Origin: Amia ocellicauda | Lineage: Eukaryota; Chordata; Actinopteri; Amiiformes; Amiidae | NCBI RefSeq assembly: GCF_036373705.1 | Contig: NC_089855.1 | Location: 49,742,318 to 49,806,317, forward strand | Direction of reading: 5' to 3' | Length of the DNA: 64,000 nucleotides | In this document: piece by piece, positions 1-10,823 of the stretch | Layout of the letters: each line of letters opens with the position of its first letter | How positions within the stretch are numbered: position 1 is the stretch's first letter | Made by a program: the position numbers and the translations under genes | The notes under the pieces: generated by a model | Told to the model about the DNA's origin: nothing | Database searches by the model: none | Seen by the model: only the letters and a program-made list of their open reading frames with translations

Positions 1-63
1 GCGCGGGCTCCCCTCAAATAACATTTGCAAAAGCGGCAGATTTCTTTTAATCCGAACAGACAT
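1..63 (-). CDS. Start of the 111-residue Polinton protein (cut by window edge)
   Basis: The first 21 codons of the gene seen whole at 17624-17959 and 46533-46868. It begins at the ATG at 63-61 and runs off the window edge. Confidence 0.6.
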   Translation of the reverse strand, partial: MSVRIKRNLPLLQMLFEGSPR

Positions 64-3000
64 TCTTATTTATTTCCTTTTCTTTAGCACATACACTGCC
101 GGCCAATCGGGCGGGCACAAACCTGTTCTGAGGCGAAAGTCTTCTGGGGTTTGTGCTTTTAAGTCCACAATCAAGTACCCGTAGTGATCTATTTTCCAAT
201 GTGTACCCCTTTTTATTGTGATAGATCTGATTTCCGGCTGTAATAATCTCGCGAGGAGGCGCGTCTTTCTCGGTTACAAAACTTTGTACCAGGGTCGTCA
301 GAGACTTGATGTTAATGAGCTTGTTGTTACAATGGTTCAGAGTGAAACCCTTAACTTTCATACAGGTCTTACCCGCAGCCGTTCTGTATGCGTAAGTCTT
401 AGGACCCCCTGAAACAAACTCCACTATGTGGTCCTGAGGATCTAGCTCGCTCGTTAACTCCCCAAGGTAGTCCCCGAGGGGAGGGACCCAATCCCCTGGC
501 CTGGTGACAAAGATTACAGAGTCAGTATCATGATAGAGCGTGCGTTCCTGCAGCTGATCCATTAAGTTGTACAGATCAAGCCGGGCGTAAGCCGTGGTAA
601 AAACCGCTATGAAAACATTAACGTTTCCCTGTTTGGTGGGGAAATCTTTAGGGGCCCTCCACTGGACCTGTGCCACGTGGTCATTTAAGAATTGAAAGTG
701 TGATACTGCATGTTGTTTGGAAAAGATAAATTCTATAAACTGTTCAGGGGTTTTAATCAAGGTTGTGTTTAGACGGTTATTTCTTTCCCCAAACTTACCC
801 CACAGACTGTTTAAAATCAGTTTGGACATTTGTCTCTTGGCGGGGTTTACAGTTATGTTCCCCGGCTCTAGACGGATCCCTTCCTTTTCAAAATATTGCT
901 GAACGTACCGCTCTTTGGCAGCGGAGTCAACACACCATGAGGGATAGCCCGATGCCTCCTGTTTCCCTTTCAGATGGGTCATAATGTACTCAGCAAAAAG
1001 AGTATCAGATTTTTCAGAAAAATGCCAAACCTCATACACCTTACCGACTCTGTAACCTTTCTCCACCGCCTTGTCAAGCTCAATGCTACACCAGACACCC
1101 GTCAGCGCTCTCTCGTCATCACTGTGCAGACAAGAGGTATTTTGATTTTCAGTTTCCACACACGTTCTACACAGAGGGAACATCAATTTTCCCGAACACC
1201 TGTAAGGCAACACGGGTAGGAACAGCTCACGAGGAGGGTACATGGTGACTTTGATCAAACCAAAGTACTGTCCGATTTCGAGAAAGTCACGATAAACAAT
1301 GGTTGGATGCCCCACCGGGTACATTTTGGTCTTGTTGACATAAGGGTACAGACTGGTGAAATCATAGTAATCTACTCTCTCACCCTCCTTTACCTCATAA
1401 TGTAAACAGAGGGCGTTGGTACGACCCCCAAATAACGCATCCCTGGGCTCTAGACGTTCAGGAAAGTCCAAGGTTTCCATAAACCGTTGTACCCCCACAT
1501 CCTGTTGCTTCAGGGTCGTCCACGCGTGTTCCCAAATCACCAGTACATTCAAACCATAGGTGTTTTTTAAAGTTTCAATTCGTTCCTGGAAATCATAGTA
1601 CATATCACCGCAGAGTTTTTGTGTTACGGGGTTAAAGGTGTTTGGGTCGAAGCACTGAGGACAGCCATGGTAAATACAACCAGCAAACTCATAAGCGGTA
1701 CGCCGCCCGGACACGTCGCTAAAACCGTCTAAGTAGTAAGGACCCATTTTGACTTCCCCTTGATTTAAAGCATGTCTGATGAAGATGTTATCCCGGGCAC
1801 TCAGATATTCCAGCCACTGTATGGAGACAGTCGAAAAGTTCTTTTGTCTAGCACGATAGTTGTCAGAAGTGGTGTCCGCTATAGTGTTTTTCTGCAAGAA
1901 ATTGGATCGATACATTTTCATGCAGAGAGACGCTATGGTCACACTTTGCAAAGGGTCGAGACCCGACGTGTTGATAACCTCGGTGCGGAAACGCAAACAG
2001 GCTTCTATAAGGATCACCACATCATTTTTACAATAAGCGGCCATCTCTTCTCGGAAATCAAAAACACCCCCCTTAACCGTATTGTACCATTTAAAGAATT
2101 CCTCCCTCTCATGAGACATCATAGTATCAACCCCATAATAAGAGGCGGGCGGGTAGGACCCTCGATAATTTTGAGTGTCCTTAGTATTAAAAAAATGGCA
2201 GAACCAACCTTTCTTCTGAGCCTCAAAACCCAGAGCTTTAGGCAAAGCGCTCAATTTCATGGGGAGGAAATTTAACAAGTCTATGTAACGTTGGTTGAAA
2301 GCCTCGTCGGTGAAACACATGATCTTGCTACCCTGAGCTATTATTTTTGGGGTCACCCCATTTTCCACCAGATACTTCATCAATATGTAAGAATCATAAC
2401 CCTTAGCATTGTGGGCAATAAATGTGTAATTGAGGTATTTTGGACCGCGATACCGCGTAAAGAAATCCCTGACACAACTCTCACCGCTAGCTGACCACTC
2501 ACAATCCAACATGTCAATACAGTGTATATAATTAGCAACATGGACCCCGTTTTCTTGCCGGCATTCAAAATCAAAAAAGACATACCGGTTGTGCGGCGGC
2601 TCCTTTTTAACCGGCTGAATAAAGCACTGGTGTTCAGACCCCGGGGTTAAATCCGCATTACAGATCCTACATCTCGGTTCCAGACATTTGTGTGGTTTAA
2701 CCTCATGAAAACGGTACTGGAGGCAACACTGCGGGCAATATTTAGTTTGATCACAATAACTCCGTTTTTTAACCCCCTCAGCAGCGGCCCTCTGCACCTT
2801 ATGTTCGGAAAAACAGAACGCGGAGAGACAAATCCTTAAGCAATCTTTACATCGGATGGTAGGGGCCAAACCCTTACGACATTGCGGATTGAAACAGACG
2901 TTACAGTAACCGTCACAGCGGTGCTTAAGCTTATCATTGAAGGCCTTATAACACCAATGACAAACATACGAACAACCCAAAAAAGCCGTCAAACTCTTTA

Positions 3001-4144
3001 TTCCAAAGTAATGACTATCACTTAGGAAGAGAAACAGTGTCTGTGTATGGGTTTCAGGATGTGTCTGAAATTTCACAAATACTTCCTTTACCTCACAACG
3101 GTACCACACAACAATTTTTAAAGACAACAACTCCTCAAACATGGCAATGTCTGAAAAGGCAACCATCTGTTGAGAGTTTAAGCCGGCCCTCTGATGAAGC
3201 ATTAAAGCCTCTTGCATAGCTTGGGGTTCAGGCATGTCGGGGGTGAGTAGTTTTATTAAACTGTAAGCAAAACAGAGCTTATTGTCCCCATTGGAACTCA
3301 CCACTAATTGCCTGAGCTTGTTCCTAATTATGTCGTTCTTCAAGCATTTCGACAGTCTTCTAAGCGCCCCACCCTCAGGGTTAGGAACCACATTCATTAC
3401 CAGAGACAGACTTTCATCAGCTAAGATGGATGCGTTACTTTGCAATAACGCTTCGATTTTAGCCAGAAATTCATCAACATCTAAATTATCTCCACTCAGC
3501 ATTACAGATAGGTTGCTAAACAAATCATCCCCTCTGAGTTCTAACTGTACAACATCTCGAGGTCTGACCCTTTCAGCAACCTGTTCAAGCATGTTTTGCA
3601 AGGCCTCGTGTATGTTGACAAATATTTCTGCATAATTGTCACAATTTAAAAGTTCTGCAAAATTAAAACGCTGAATCATTTCAAAATTGTTATAGGCCAG
3701 TCTATCTATAATCACGGGATCACTGGTACTTTTGGACACATCATCATTTTGAACAAAGCCTTCAACCCCTACATTCTCACAGAGCATGTCATCCACAGCC
3801 TTATCAGTCTCAGAACCCTCCACATTCCGAACACCCCCACCGCTGACATCTACAAAACCCCCTTTTTGAGGAGGCTCATTTAAAGCCTGTAAAAGTCCTT
3901 CAAAGATATCCACCCGGTTAATGTCAAGACCCTCCTCTATAGTGACGGCTGCTTCTGCCGCCGTACTGTGTTCTAATTGTCTCAAATCATTTATAATAGG
4001 GGCAGAATTTGGTCGGGGTAGCGTCTCCAAAGCCTCCACCATTTCAAACAAATCGGGGTGAACTAGGGGTTGAACCTCTATAAGCGCTACCGTTGGGAGG
4101 TGGTTATTTAGATCATTGACCATCTGTAACAGGTCGGGGTTCAC
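47..4144 (-). pseudogene. Polinton family B DNA polymerase, P1 copy (broken)
   Basis: Protein-primed type DNA polymerase B. Over nearly its whole length it matches the P2 and P3 polymerases, including the exonuclease motif FDFEC, the polymerase A motif DFTSLYP, the B motif KLILNSLWGKFG and the C motif YHDTDS. The gene block is broken in this copy and should be read as a fossil. Domain details are given under the P3 copy (47536-51573). Confidence 0.9.
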
Positions 4145-4344
4145 GGTAAGTCTGGTAATTCACATTCTATCGGTGGTGATTGGGGGTTATTTAAATCATT
4201 TATCATTTGTAATAGTTCCTGGTTCATTGGGACATCAGAGGAGTTCACAACAGGGCCGAGGGTGTTCTCTCGGGAAGGTCTTTTTGGGGCCCTAACTTGT
4301 TCATAATCCTTTAGTTTGTGAGTTCTTTTACCAAGTCCGGACAT
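4141..4344 (-). CDS. Small 67-residue ORF overlapping the polymerase start
   Basis: ATG-initiated ORF directly upstream of polymerase B. Its stop overlaps the GTG at which the polymerase frame opens (shared bases GTGA). Residues 41-54, MNQELLQMINDLNN, closely match the polymerase N-terminus MNPDLLQMVNDLNN, so the two share a duplicated short motif. The N-terminal part is basic (KR, KRPSR). It could be a separate small protein, an upstream reading frame that controls the polymerase, or an alternative first exon. The function is not known to me. Confidence 0.5.
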   Translation of the reverse strand: MSGLGKRTHKLKDYEQVRAPKRPSRENTLGPVVNSSDVPMNQELLQMINDLNNPQSPPIECELPDLP

Positions 4345-4407
4345 TTTTTTTATTTTTTATTTTTCCAACAACCCACAATAGTAAGGCGTTTTGTATCTAT
4401 TAAAACA

Positions 4408-6443
4408 TTAAATACGGTACAATTCGTTAGTAAGGGTATTAATAAGGGTGTTTTGGCTCTCTATCACAAGGTTTTGCCCCACTAACACAAGTCTTTGATT
4501 TAGTAACAAGGTATGTAGCAACTCATGCCGACCTTCAGGAAGTAGCTCCGGGGGATGGTGTCCTGGCTCAGCTGCAAAGGATGGTCGCTCCGGTAAATCT
4601 CGGTCGAAGGAGGCAGGGAGCGAGCGTATACTCACGGACGGAGACCAAGAAGGCCTTTGCGGTGACACCCTGGCCAATCGCGGTGTACTGTTCAGCGTTT
4701 CTGTAGCCAAGAAACGGGGCTGGGGGGACGATGTTGAAACCAGTCCGTCGTTGGGTGGTGTGTCAACCCTGACTGACGGCGACCCCTGAGGTTGTTGGTT
4801 GCCTGTATTTGTTCCACCCGACAATGCGGCGGGCTGAATCTGGATTGTTGAATTACCCCCAGAAGGCTGTGGCCTGAGTAGATGTTGGGGGGTCTCCAAG
4901 ACCACCGTGGGGGATCCTCTCGGTGATCTCTCCGGGGAAGATGTTTGATCCCACTTAGACGGGGTAATTGTCCTCAATAGCTCATCCACAGAATGACTAT
5001 CCCAAGAGTCTTGGGAAGAATAAAAATATACATTACATTTACATCTTTAAACGGCGACAGAAATCAAACTTAAAACAACATGTCCAGGACCTTCAAAACC
5101 TTTAGCTTTTTTAGACCTTTGAAAATAGGCTTAGACATTCACTACAACGCCTTATTATTTACAGACAATATATTTATTAGGACTTGATAATAAATGTAAA
5201 ACAGAGAAGCCTCTGTAAATAAACTGTTTCTTAAATGTAATATTGTTAATAAAACACTTTTTATACACACACACACCACATTTCATTTTTAAACGAACCT
5301 TCCAAGTGTAAACGCTTCCTGATCCCGGGACTTCCTGTTTCACAAACGTTTTCACGATCTGTTTAAATATTAAATACAATGAACACCTTCAAGCCTTTTC
5401 CTACAGCCACTTTAAAACAGAAGTATAATTGCGGGAGATAAGCCAAACAACTTACTAAAACCTTTCGGACAGCTTTACTTCCTAACCAGACGGTCGGGCA
5501 ATCGGTCATTTCTAAACACATGCCCCAGAAACAAGCCTAGACCTGTCCGGACTTCTAAAGATCTTTCCCAGAACCCCCAAGACCTACAGGAAATGGGCAC
5601 CCCTCGCTTAAATATTAGCCCTCAACGGGCAAACAAAACCCTTTTAAAAACATTAAAGTTTGAAAGATCTTACTTACCTCCAAAGAATAATCGTTTCTTA
5701 TGTTTTTCAGCTGGTTTAGCTTTTTGCACTTCTGTGAAGGTAAGAGACATGTTTAACCTTTAACCACCCCGCTTTATAAAAAGCTTTAACCTCTTACAAG
5801 CGGCAGATATATACTCACCGCTATCAGATACAGGGGCTGACGGCCTTTCAGATTCTTGAAAGGTTACGGTTCTCGAAGGTAAAACTAAACAAGCCCTCGC
5901 TGTGGAAGGCCTTTCGTTGTCTCGAACCACGTTTCTTAATACTGTTAGAAAGGATATTTTTTTAAATTAACAAGACGGGCCTCAAACATCTTACAGAAAC
6001 GTTATACAAACAAACAGGGGTTTAGTTCTTACCCGGTCGGCAGACAGCCTGTCTAGGGACAACCACTTCTCTTGGTTGATCCTCGGAGACATTAATCACA
6101 GGCCTTTCGATAGTTTCTGTGTAATTAAAGAGACCGCCATTAATATATATTAAAACGTTTTCATAACTCTAATGAGCCGCTTCAAAACACAACCACACAC
6201 CCATACATAAGAACCCTTGAGCGCAAACACAAAAATCTTACCGTCGTTGTTCCAGATGATCTCCTCAGCGTTGGGAATTAACTCCTGTTGACTGGCTGAA
6301 AAATAATTTTACAGAACTTAAAACAGATGTTATAACCTTATTTACAATACATGCCCACAACCCGCTCTGAGTCAATGAAAATAATCTGAAGACTTACCTA
6401 AAAACTCGTTTAAATCGAAGTCGTTGATGTTGTTTCCGGACAT
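4408..6443 (-). CDS. Candidate six-exon Polinton gene, P1 copy
   Basis: Minus-strand exon chain: 6398-6443 (ATG start), 6242-6295, 6033-6116, 5819-5941, 5678-5731 and 4408-5009. Every intron has a consensus donor (GTAAGT, GTAAGA, GTAAGA, GTGAGT, GTAAGT) and an AG acceptor after pyrimidines. The internal exons are 54, 84, 123 and 54 nt, all multiples of three and all in phase 1. The total is 963 nt, so the frame closes exactly at the stop at 4408. The short exons are acidic, then basic. Exon 5 ends in HKKRLFFG, which fits a nuclear signal plus a cyclin-binding (Cy/RxL) motif. ERP recurs in exons 3, 4 and 6. The last exon is Pro/Ser/Thr-rich with a leucine-rich C-terminus. I do not recognise a family; a regulatory early protein is an inference. 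Confidence 0.7.
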
Positions 6444-6510
6444 TGTTGATCTTTAGGCTTAAATCGAAAGGTCAGTATGAGTCTGTCGAGCTGAAGACCA
6501 GACCTTCATA

Positions 6511-6516
6511 CTTATA
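6511..6516 (-). promoter_or_regulatory. TATA box of the spliced gene, P1
   Basis: TATAAG on the minus strand, about 70 bp upstream of the exon 1 ATG (6443). The spacing leaves room for a 5' leader of about 40 nt. Confidence 0.5.
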
Positions 6517-7827
6517 CTGATGGCCGGATGCCGGATCTGCTTGTAAGGCATTGTTCTGGGCTGGCCTTTGTGCCGTCCTGTTACCAATTAACATATCAAA
6601 ACCAACCAATAAAATGACCCTGCATCAATTTCAAATAGAAACCAAGATGGCGACGATCTCTCTCCTCTCTACTCTAAACTTTTATTAGAACCTTTTGGTC
6701 TCTCAAAAAAACATTTTTAAGCATCAAGACCTATAGTCAATAAACACTAAGAATATTTCAGGCCTTTATACGCGCTAAAAAACAACCTGAGCCAAGAAAA
6801 TAACTATAAAGATCTAAAATAAGTAGCGCTTTTACAGTGATTTTTTTTTTTTTTTTAATAGCGATGCTTTCTTTGGTATTAAACAAGTCACAAACTACTC
6901 AGAACAGCGTTTATCCCCACAAAAGAGATATTTGGGTTTATTTTACAAAGCTTATAAATTATATAGTATAAAAGTATTCTGAATGTTTTGAGACCACACG
7001 CCATGCCTACGTTTGTCTGAGCCCACCCCCGTCCCCCGTGGTGTGAGTGATTTAGCCTTGAGTGTTGTGATCTATTTAGCATTGAGTGATCAGTTGTTTT
7101 TATTTTTTAAATGATTCCTTATCATCAGGGATTGAGCCTGCTAAAATACCTTAAAAACATATCCTTATCTTAAGTCTAACTCTTATGAGCTTTAAGACCC
7201 TAGAATGTATTTAAGTAAAACGAATGAACACATTATGTGTGAGATAAAATATAACCACAGCTTTTTTTTTTTTTTTTTTTTTTTTTACAAAAACAATTAA
7301 CCTATACCCACAAACACCCACACACACACACACCCTCTTTTTTTAAATTTTATTTTTAATTAAATTTGAGGGGAGAGACAGAGCCATATACATTGGGGTT
7401 AACATAAGTACCCTATGCAAAACAGGAATTGTTAGGACCTGTGACCATTACAGACAACAGAACTTGTTGATCTTATAAAATGATTGGGCGAGAGAGACAG
7501 AGAGAGAGAGACAGACAGAGACAGAGACAGAGACAGTGTGAATATGATAAACGCACTATTCAAAATGGCATTGTTAAGACCTGGGACCATTACAGACAAC
7601 AGAACTTGTTGATCTTATAAAATGCTTGGGCGAGAGAGACAGAGAGAGAGAGACAGACAGAGACAGAGACAGAGATAGTGTGAATATGATAAACGCACTA
7701 TTCAAAATGGCATTGTTAAGACCTGGGCCCCTTACATGTATATTTACAAAAGACCCCCAACCACTACAGGAAGAGCCGACCCATTCACACTCTACAGTTG
7801 ACCAACAAGAACAACAAGAACAACCGG
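6517..7827. other. Gene-free right shoulder of Polinton P1
   Basis: No supportable gene. AT-rich sequence with long T runs (about 6840-6856 and 7262-7286), a short CA tract (about 7319-7332), and a near-perfect tandem duplication of about 142 bp (about 7436-7720). Each duplicate carries a GAGAGACAG-type low-complexity stretch. Short ORFs here are low-complexity or open by chance. Confidence 0.6.
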
Positions 7828-8008
7828 TTATGGGTGGCCTTGTTGATCAGGGTTTTAGGGGTGTACACTTTCTGACGGATATGACGTAGGAATAATTAAG
7901 GAAATAACTCTAAAATCACGCCCCCCAATTATGACGTAGGAATATTAATAAGCTTAGGGCATACGTCATAACAAAATAGGCCGCGCCCAAAAAACCCTAC
8001 TATCTACT
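7828..8008. repeat. Right terminal inverted repeat of Polinton P1 (about 181 bp)
   Basis: Inverted copy of the P2 left end (10824-11003). It holds three ATGACGTA-type (CRE/ATF-like) octamers, a GC-box-like CACGCCCCCC and a GGCCGCGCCC block next to the tip. An A6 run (T6 on the other strand) lies just inside the tip TATCTACT. Confidence 0.9.
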
Positions 8009-8304
8009 CCTGTGTGGTGCATTTTCTCTCTCTCTATCTGTGATTAAATCCTTACTTATATACATATGTCCATGAACGTTTCTGGAGCTCATGTAAATCT
8101 CATCACATGACGGGCCGTGATCTTTTCGGTCACTTTGAAAGTTTTGCTCATGACAATCCTTTTCTATTGCGGCACGATGGCTGCCACCGAGGAAGGAAAG
8201 TCGTCCGCAGTTGGCTGCAAGCTTGCCTGAAGCGCAGGAAAGGACTTACTCGCGACGTGCCACTTAAAGACTGAAGAAGTGGGGGTCGGCCTCACTGAGA
8301 GCCC

Positions 8305-8342
8305 TGAGGATTAGCTCACGTGGTAGAGCGCTCGCTTAGCAT
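8305..8342 (+). pseudogene. tRNA-Ala(AGC) 5' half, unit A
   Basis: The acceptor strand, D arm (TAGCTCA, GGTAGAGC) and anticodon stem-loop strand (CTCGCTTAGCAT) of a vertebrate tRNA-Ala(AGC). The gene is cut at the 3' edge of the anticodon loop by the adjoining LTR-like insertion. No 3' half is found in this unit. Confidence 0.85.
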
Positions 8343-10091
8343 TGTAGCATTATGTTGGGTGTATTTGGATAAGAGCATTTGGGCTCTGAGCTGAAGCACT
8401 GATCTAAAGAAAACCTCTCCCCCCCAAAGTTATCAGATTCCCTTAGCTCATCAGCTTGGAACTGGTTTGCATCAAAGTGACAGTTTTGGGGAGGATGGCA
8501 CCAAGAAGAGGCCAAATAGTTTGGAATTCTGCTATGAGATGTCTGGAGAAAGGGGCCTGTAGGTGATAAAAACTCTTTGAAGTGGACAAGAGCCGAAATC
8601 CCGACATAGAGCTACGAACCCAGGCCAACCGGCATTTCCAAAAGATGGCATGGATTGACATCAGTCATAAATCAAGCCCCCCTCCAATAGGACACTGGGG
8701 GCTGAAACCGAAATCCAATCTCAAAAACTCAAGAACCAATCACCTCTTGATCTGACAGACTATAAGGAACAGCGGACAGTCTTTCTCGCTCTCTCTCACC
8801 TGAACCAGTAACTCGCTGCCACAGCTCAACCTGTAGCTCTGTTGCCAGAACCGGAACCAGAAACCAACTAAGTCTTTGCCGGCAACAGAAGAGTTAAACT
8901 GGGAGAAGGAGATTGAGCCGTACGAAGAATTCTTTTAAAGGACTTTATTAAATAAAGAACTTTACAGACTGCGCTGCCCGCCTGTGCCCACCTGATCAGT
9001 GGAGTTTTACAGCTGGACAATTGACTAAGTCGACTGTATACGAAAGTGTCAGTCATTTAAATAGCTATTTGAGTCTTAAGAAACTTGACCCTTGGAACAA
9101 ACACGGCCCTGCTTTCCTCAAAGACTTTGTCTTCAAATAAGTACGGTGAGAGACCCTGCTTGCCAAGAAGATTTTGTGCACAACCTTGGAGCCTTCAAAC
9201 CAGTGGAAAATCTGTTTGGAAACGACTCTACTTTCGCGAAACCCCAACTTCCAGGTGTATCGACTGAGTGGAAGTTCTTGGACAAAGCCGAACCGGACTG
9301 CCTTTGTTCCAAACCACACGGACCTCGTGCCGTGTGCTGTTATCTGAGCCCGAAGCCAGAGAGGCCTCTCTGCGACGAAGTTCCGATAAGTTTAACCGTT
9401 TGGAGTTCATGATTCATGACATTTGAGAAATCAATTAGAAATGTTAATCTGTGATTCATAACTCTAGAATGTGTAATATCATTTAGTTTTCTTAAATATA
9501 AATGTGTGTTGCATTAAACTGTTTTGCTGATAATTTTAGAAATAAAATCTGTCAACGCCGAGAAATATCTTCTCATTCCTGTTTAACTGTTTAGTCTGAA
9601 ATTGACACAAGTTAATAGACATTAGATTATTGGTGGCCCTGCCTATCCTTAATCATTGAATAATAATCAGTTAAGGGAAATTGTGGTAACAAGTAATGAT
9701 AGGATCTTTCTCGGCACCTAAACGTGAATGAGACTGATATATATATAACGAGAAGTTACCTGACATAAATACTAACCTGCGTAGTTATTTAATGTCTGAC
9801 TAATAATACTAACGAGAGACTCACCTTCGTCTTACTAACCGGTATTGTAGTCAATGTGTTTATAACCTTTTTTGTTTAACGATTTGTGTTATCATATGAG
9901 ATCCCATGGTCTTTGTTTTGGTCACGGAAGTGATTTGTCTTCGATTTGTTGATCTAGAGTTGAATTGTAATTAGTTTTTCCCTTTTGTATAATTAGTGTA
10001 GTGCTACATTTAGTCTTTGTTTTGAATACATTTGACAATTTATATCTTTGGAATTGGTGTCTGCGTCCAATTATTACAGAAATTGAGTTCT
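8343..10091. mobile_element. LTR-like insertion in tRNA-Ala, unit A (incomplete)
   Basis: The same insertion as described in unit B (26855-28686). This copy is incomplete and fossil. Confidence 0.6.
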
Positions 10092-10511
10092 GGGAAGACA
10101 GACCGCAATCGGACTCGGGCTTGCACCTTTTGATTGGATGAACGGCCGCAAACATTCTATGTCATTTTCTTTTAAAGCTTCACTCGTGCTTGTAAAAAAC
10201 CGAGGTCTCACTGAAAGAATGCCCTGACGTGGTTGCTTCCAAGCTAGCTGGTTTACAAAGTTCCTTTTCGCTTTAACGATGATTTCCAAGAAGGGAAATA
10301 ATCTATCTGTAATCTGTCAACACAGGCACCTTCTTCTCCATTAAGCCATGCGGTCACCACCAGGAAGATGAACGCACCAGGCCGACCCGGAGTTTTCGCC
10401 AATTCGTCTCCAAGCCTCCCAAGAGGGAACATAAACAGGCCTTATTCGCAGACACAGGCCCTCACGCAGGGAGACCACCGCTTCACCGCCGCTGCCCCTG
10501 CCAAGGGCCCC

Positions 10512-10583
10512 AGGTCCCACCGCGACTTGAACTCGGATCGCTGGATTCAGAGTCCAGAGTGCTAACCATTACACCATGGAACC
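10512..10583 (-). tRNA. tRNA-Gln(CTG), unit A
   Basis: 72-nt minus-strand tRNA gene beginning GGTTCCATGG, with anticodon CTG in the loop CTCTGAA, B box GTTCAAGTC and full cloverleaf pairing. It differs from most units by one base in the T stem. The nearest run of four or more T on its strand is about 320 nt downstream. Confidence 0.92.
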
Positions 10584-10718
10584 AAGCCGGCTGCCCACCG
10601 CTTGCCCGTGACGAAGGTTTCTGCTCTACGCACACGTCTCGCTCTGTCGCACGGCCAAGTCCAGAGTGAGCCAAGTTGCGCCCAGAGTGCTGCGTGTGGC
10701 GGGTCACTTCCGGAGCCG

Positions 10719-10790
10719 TCCCTGGTGGTCTAGTGGTCAGGATTCGGCGCTCTCACTGCCGCGGCCAGGGTTCGATTCCCGGTCAGGGAA
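10719..10790 (+). tRNA. tRNA-Glu(CTC), unit A
   Basis: 72-nt gene beginning TCCCTGGTGG and ending GTCAGGGAA, with A box TGGTCTAGTGG, anticodon CTC and B box GGTTCGATTCC. It has two departures from the array consensus, one wobble in the anticodon stem and one mismatch in the T stem, so it may be weaker than its sisters. Polinton P2 begins 34 bp downstream, just after the CCTGTG site. Confidence 0.9.
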
Positions 10791-10823
10791 GGTGGATCTG
10801 TTGCTCTTCCCCTGGGACCTGTG

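Larger units (their letters stand above)
1..8008. mobile_element. Polinton/Maverick copy P1, adintovirus class (right part only)
   Basis: Right-hand part of a Polinton; the left part lies outside the window. Visible parts, right to left, are the right terminal inverted repeat, a candidate spliced gene, a 67-residue ORF, polymerase B and the start of the 111-residue gene. The tip TATCTACT is followed by CCTGTG (8009-8014), the same 6-bp sequence that flanks P2 and P3. The sequence is almost identical to P2 and P3 (a few differences per kb by eye), so it is young. It looks broken, in about one place within the visible part. Confidence 0.93.
8009..10823. repeat. tRNA array unit A (shortened unit)
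   Basis: One unit of the tRNA array, about 2.8 kb against 3.5 kb for a full unit, lying between P1 and P2. It keeps the tRNA-Ala 5' half, most of the LTR-like insertion, tRNA-Gln and tRNA-Glu. The array spacer next to tRNA-Ala (8015-8304) holds no gene that I can recognise. Confidence 0.9.

Noticed and set aside
1772-2275. 167-codon plus-strand ORF opposite polymerase B (also in P2 and P3)
   Set aside because: It lies wholly antisense to the polymerase exonuclease region and has no promoter or family resemblance; it is a shadow of the real gene.
5155-5379. 74-codon minus-strand ORF
   Set aside because: It falls in the last intron of the candidate spliced gene and has ordinary AT-rich intron composition.
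6888-7082. 64-codon minus-strand ORF in the Polinton right shoulder
   Set aside because: It has no supported start context, promoter or domain, and its composition matches the surrounding AT-rich gene-free region.
7626-7889. 87-codon ORF running into the terminal repeat
   Set aside because: It begins in the GA-rich microsatellite (RERETDRDRD) and differs in composition along its length; low-complexity artefact.
9092-9412. 106-codon ORF inside every LTR-like insertion
   Set aside because: Overlapping frames are open on both strands over the same stretch, and its conservation is explained by the youth of the copies.
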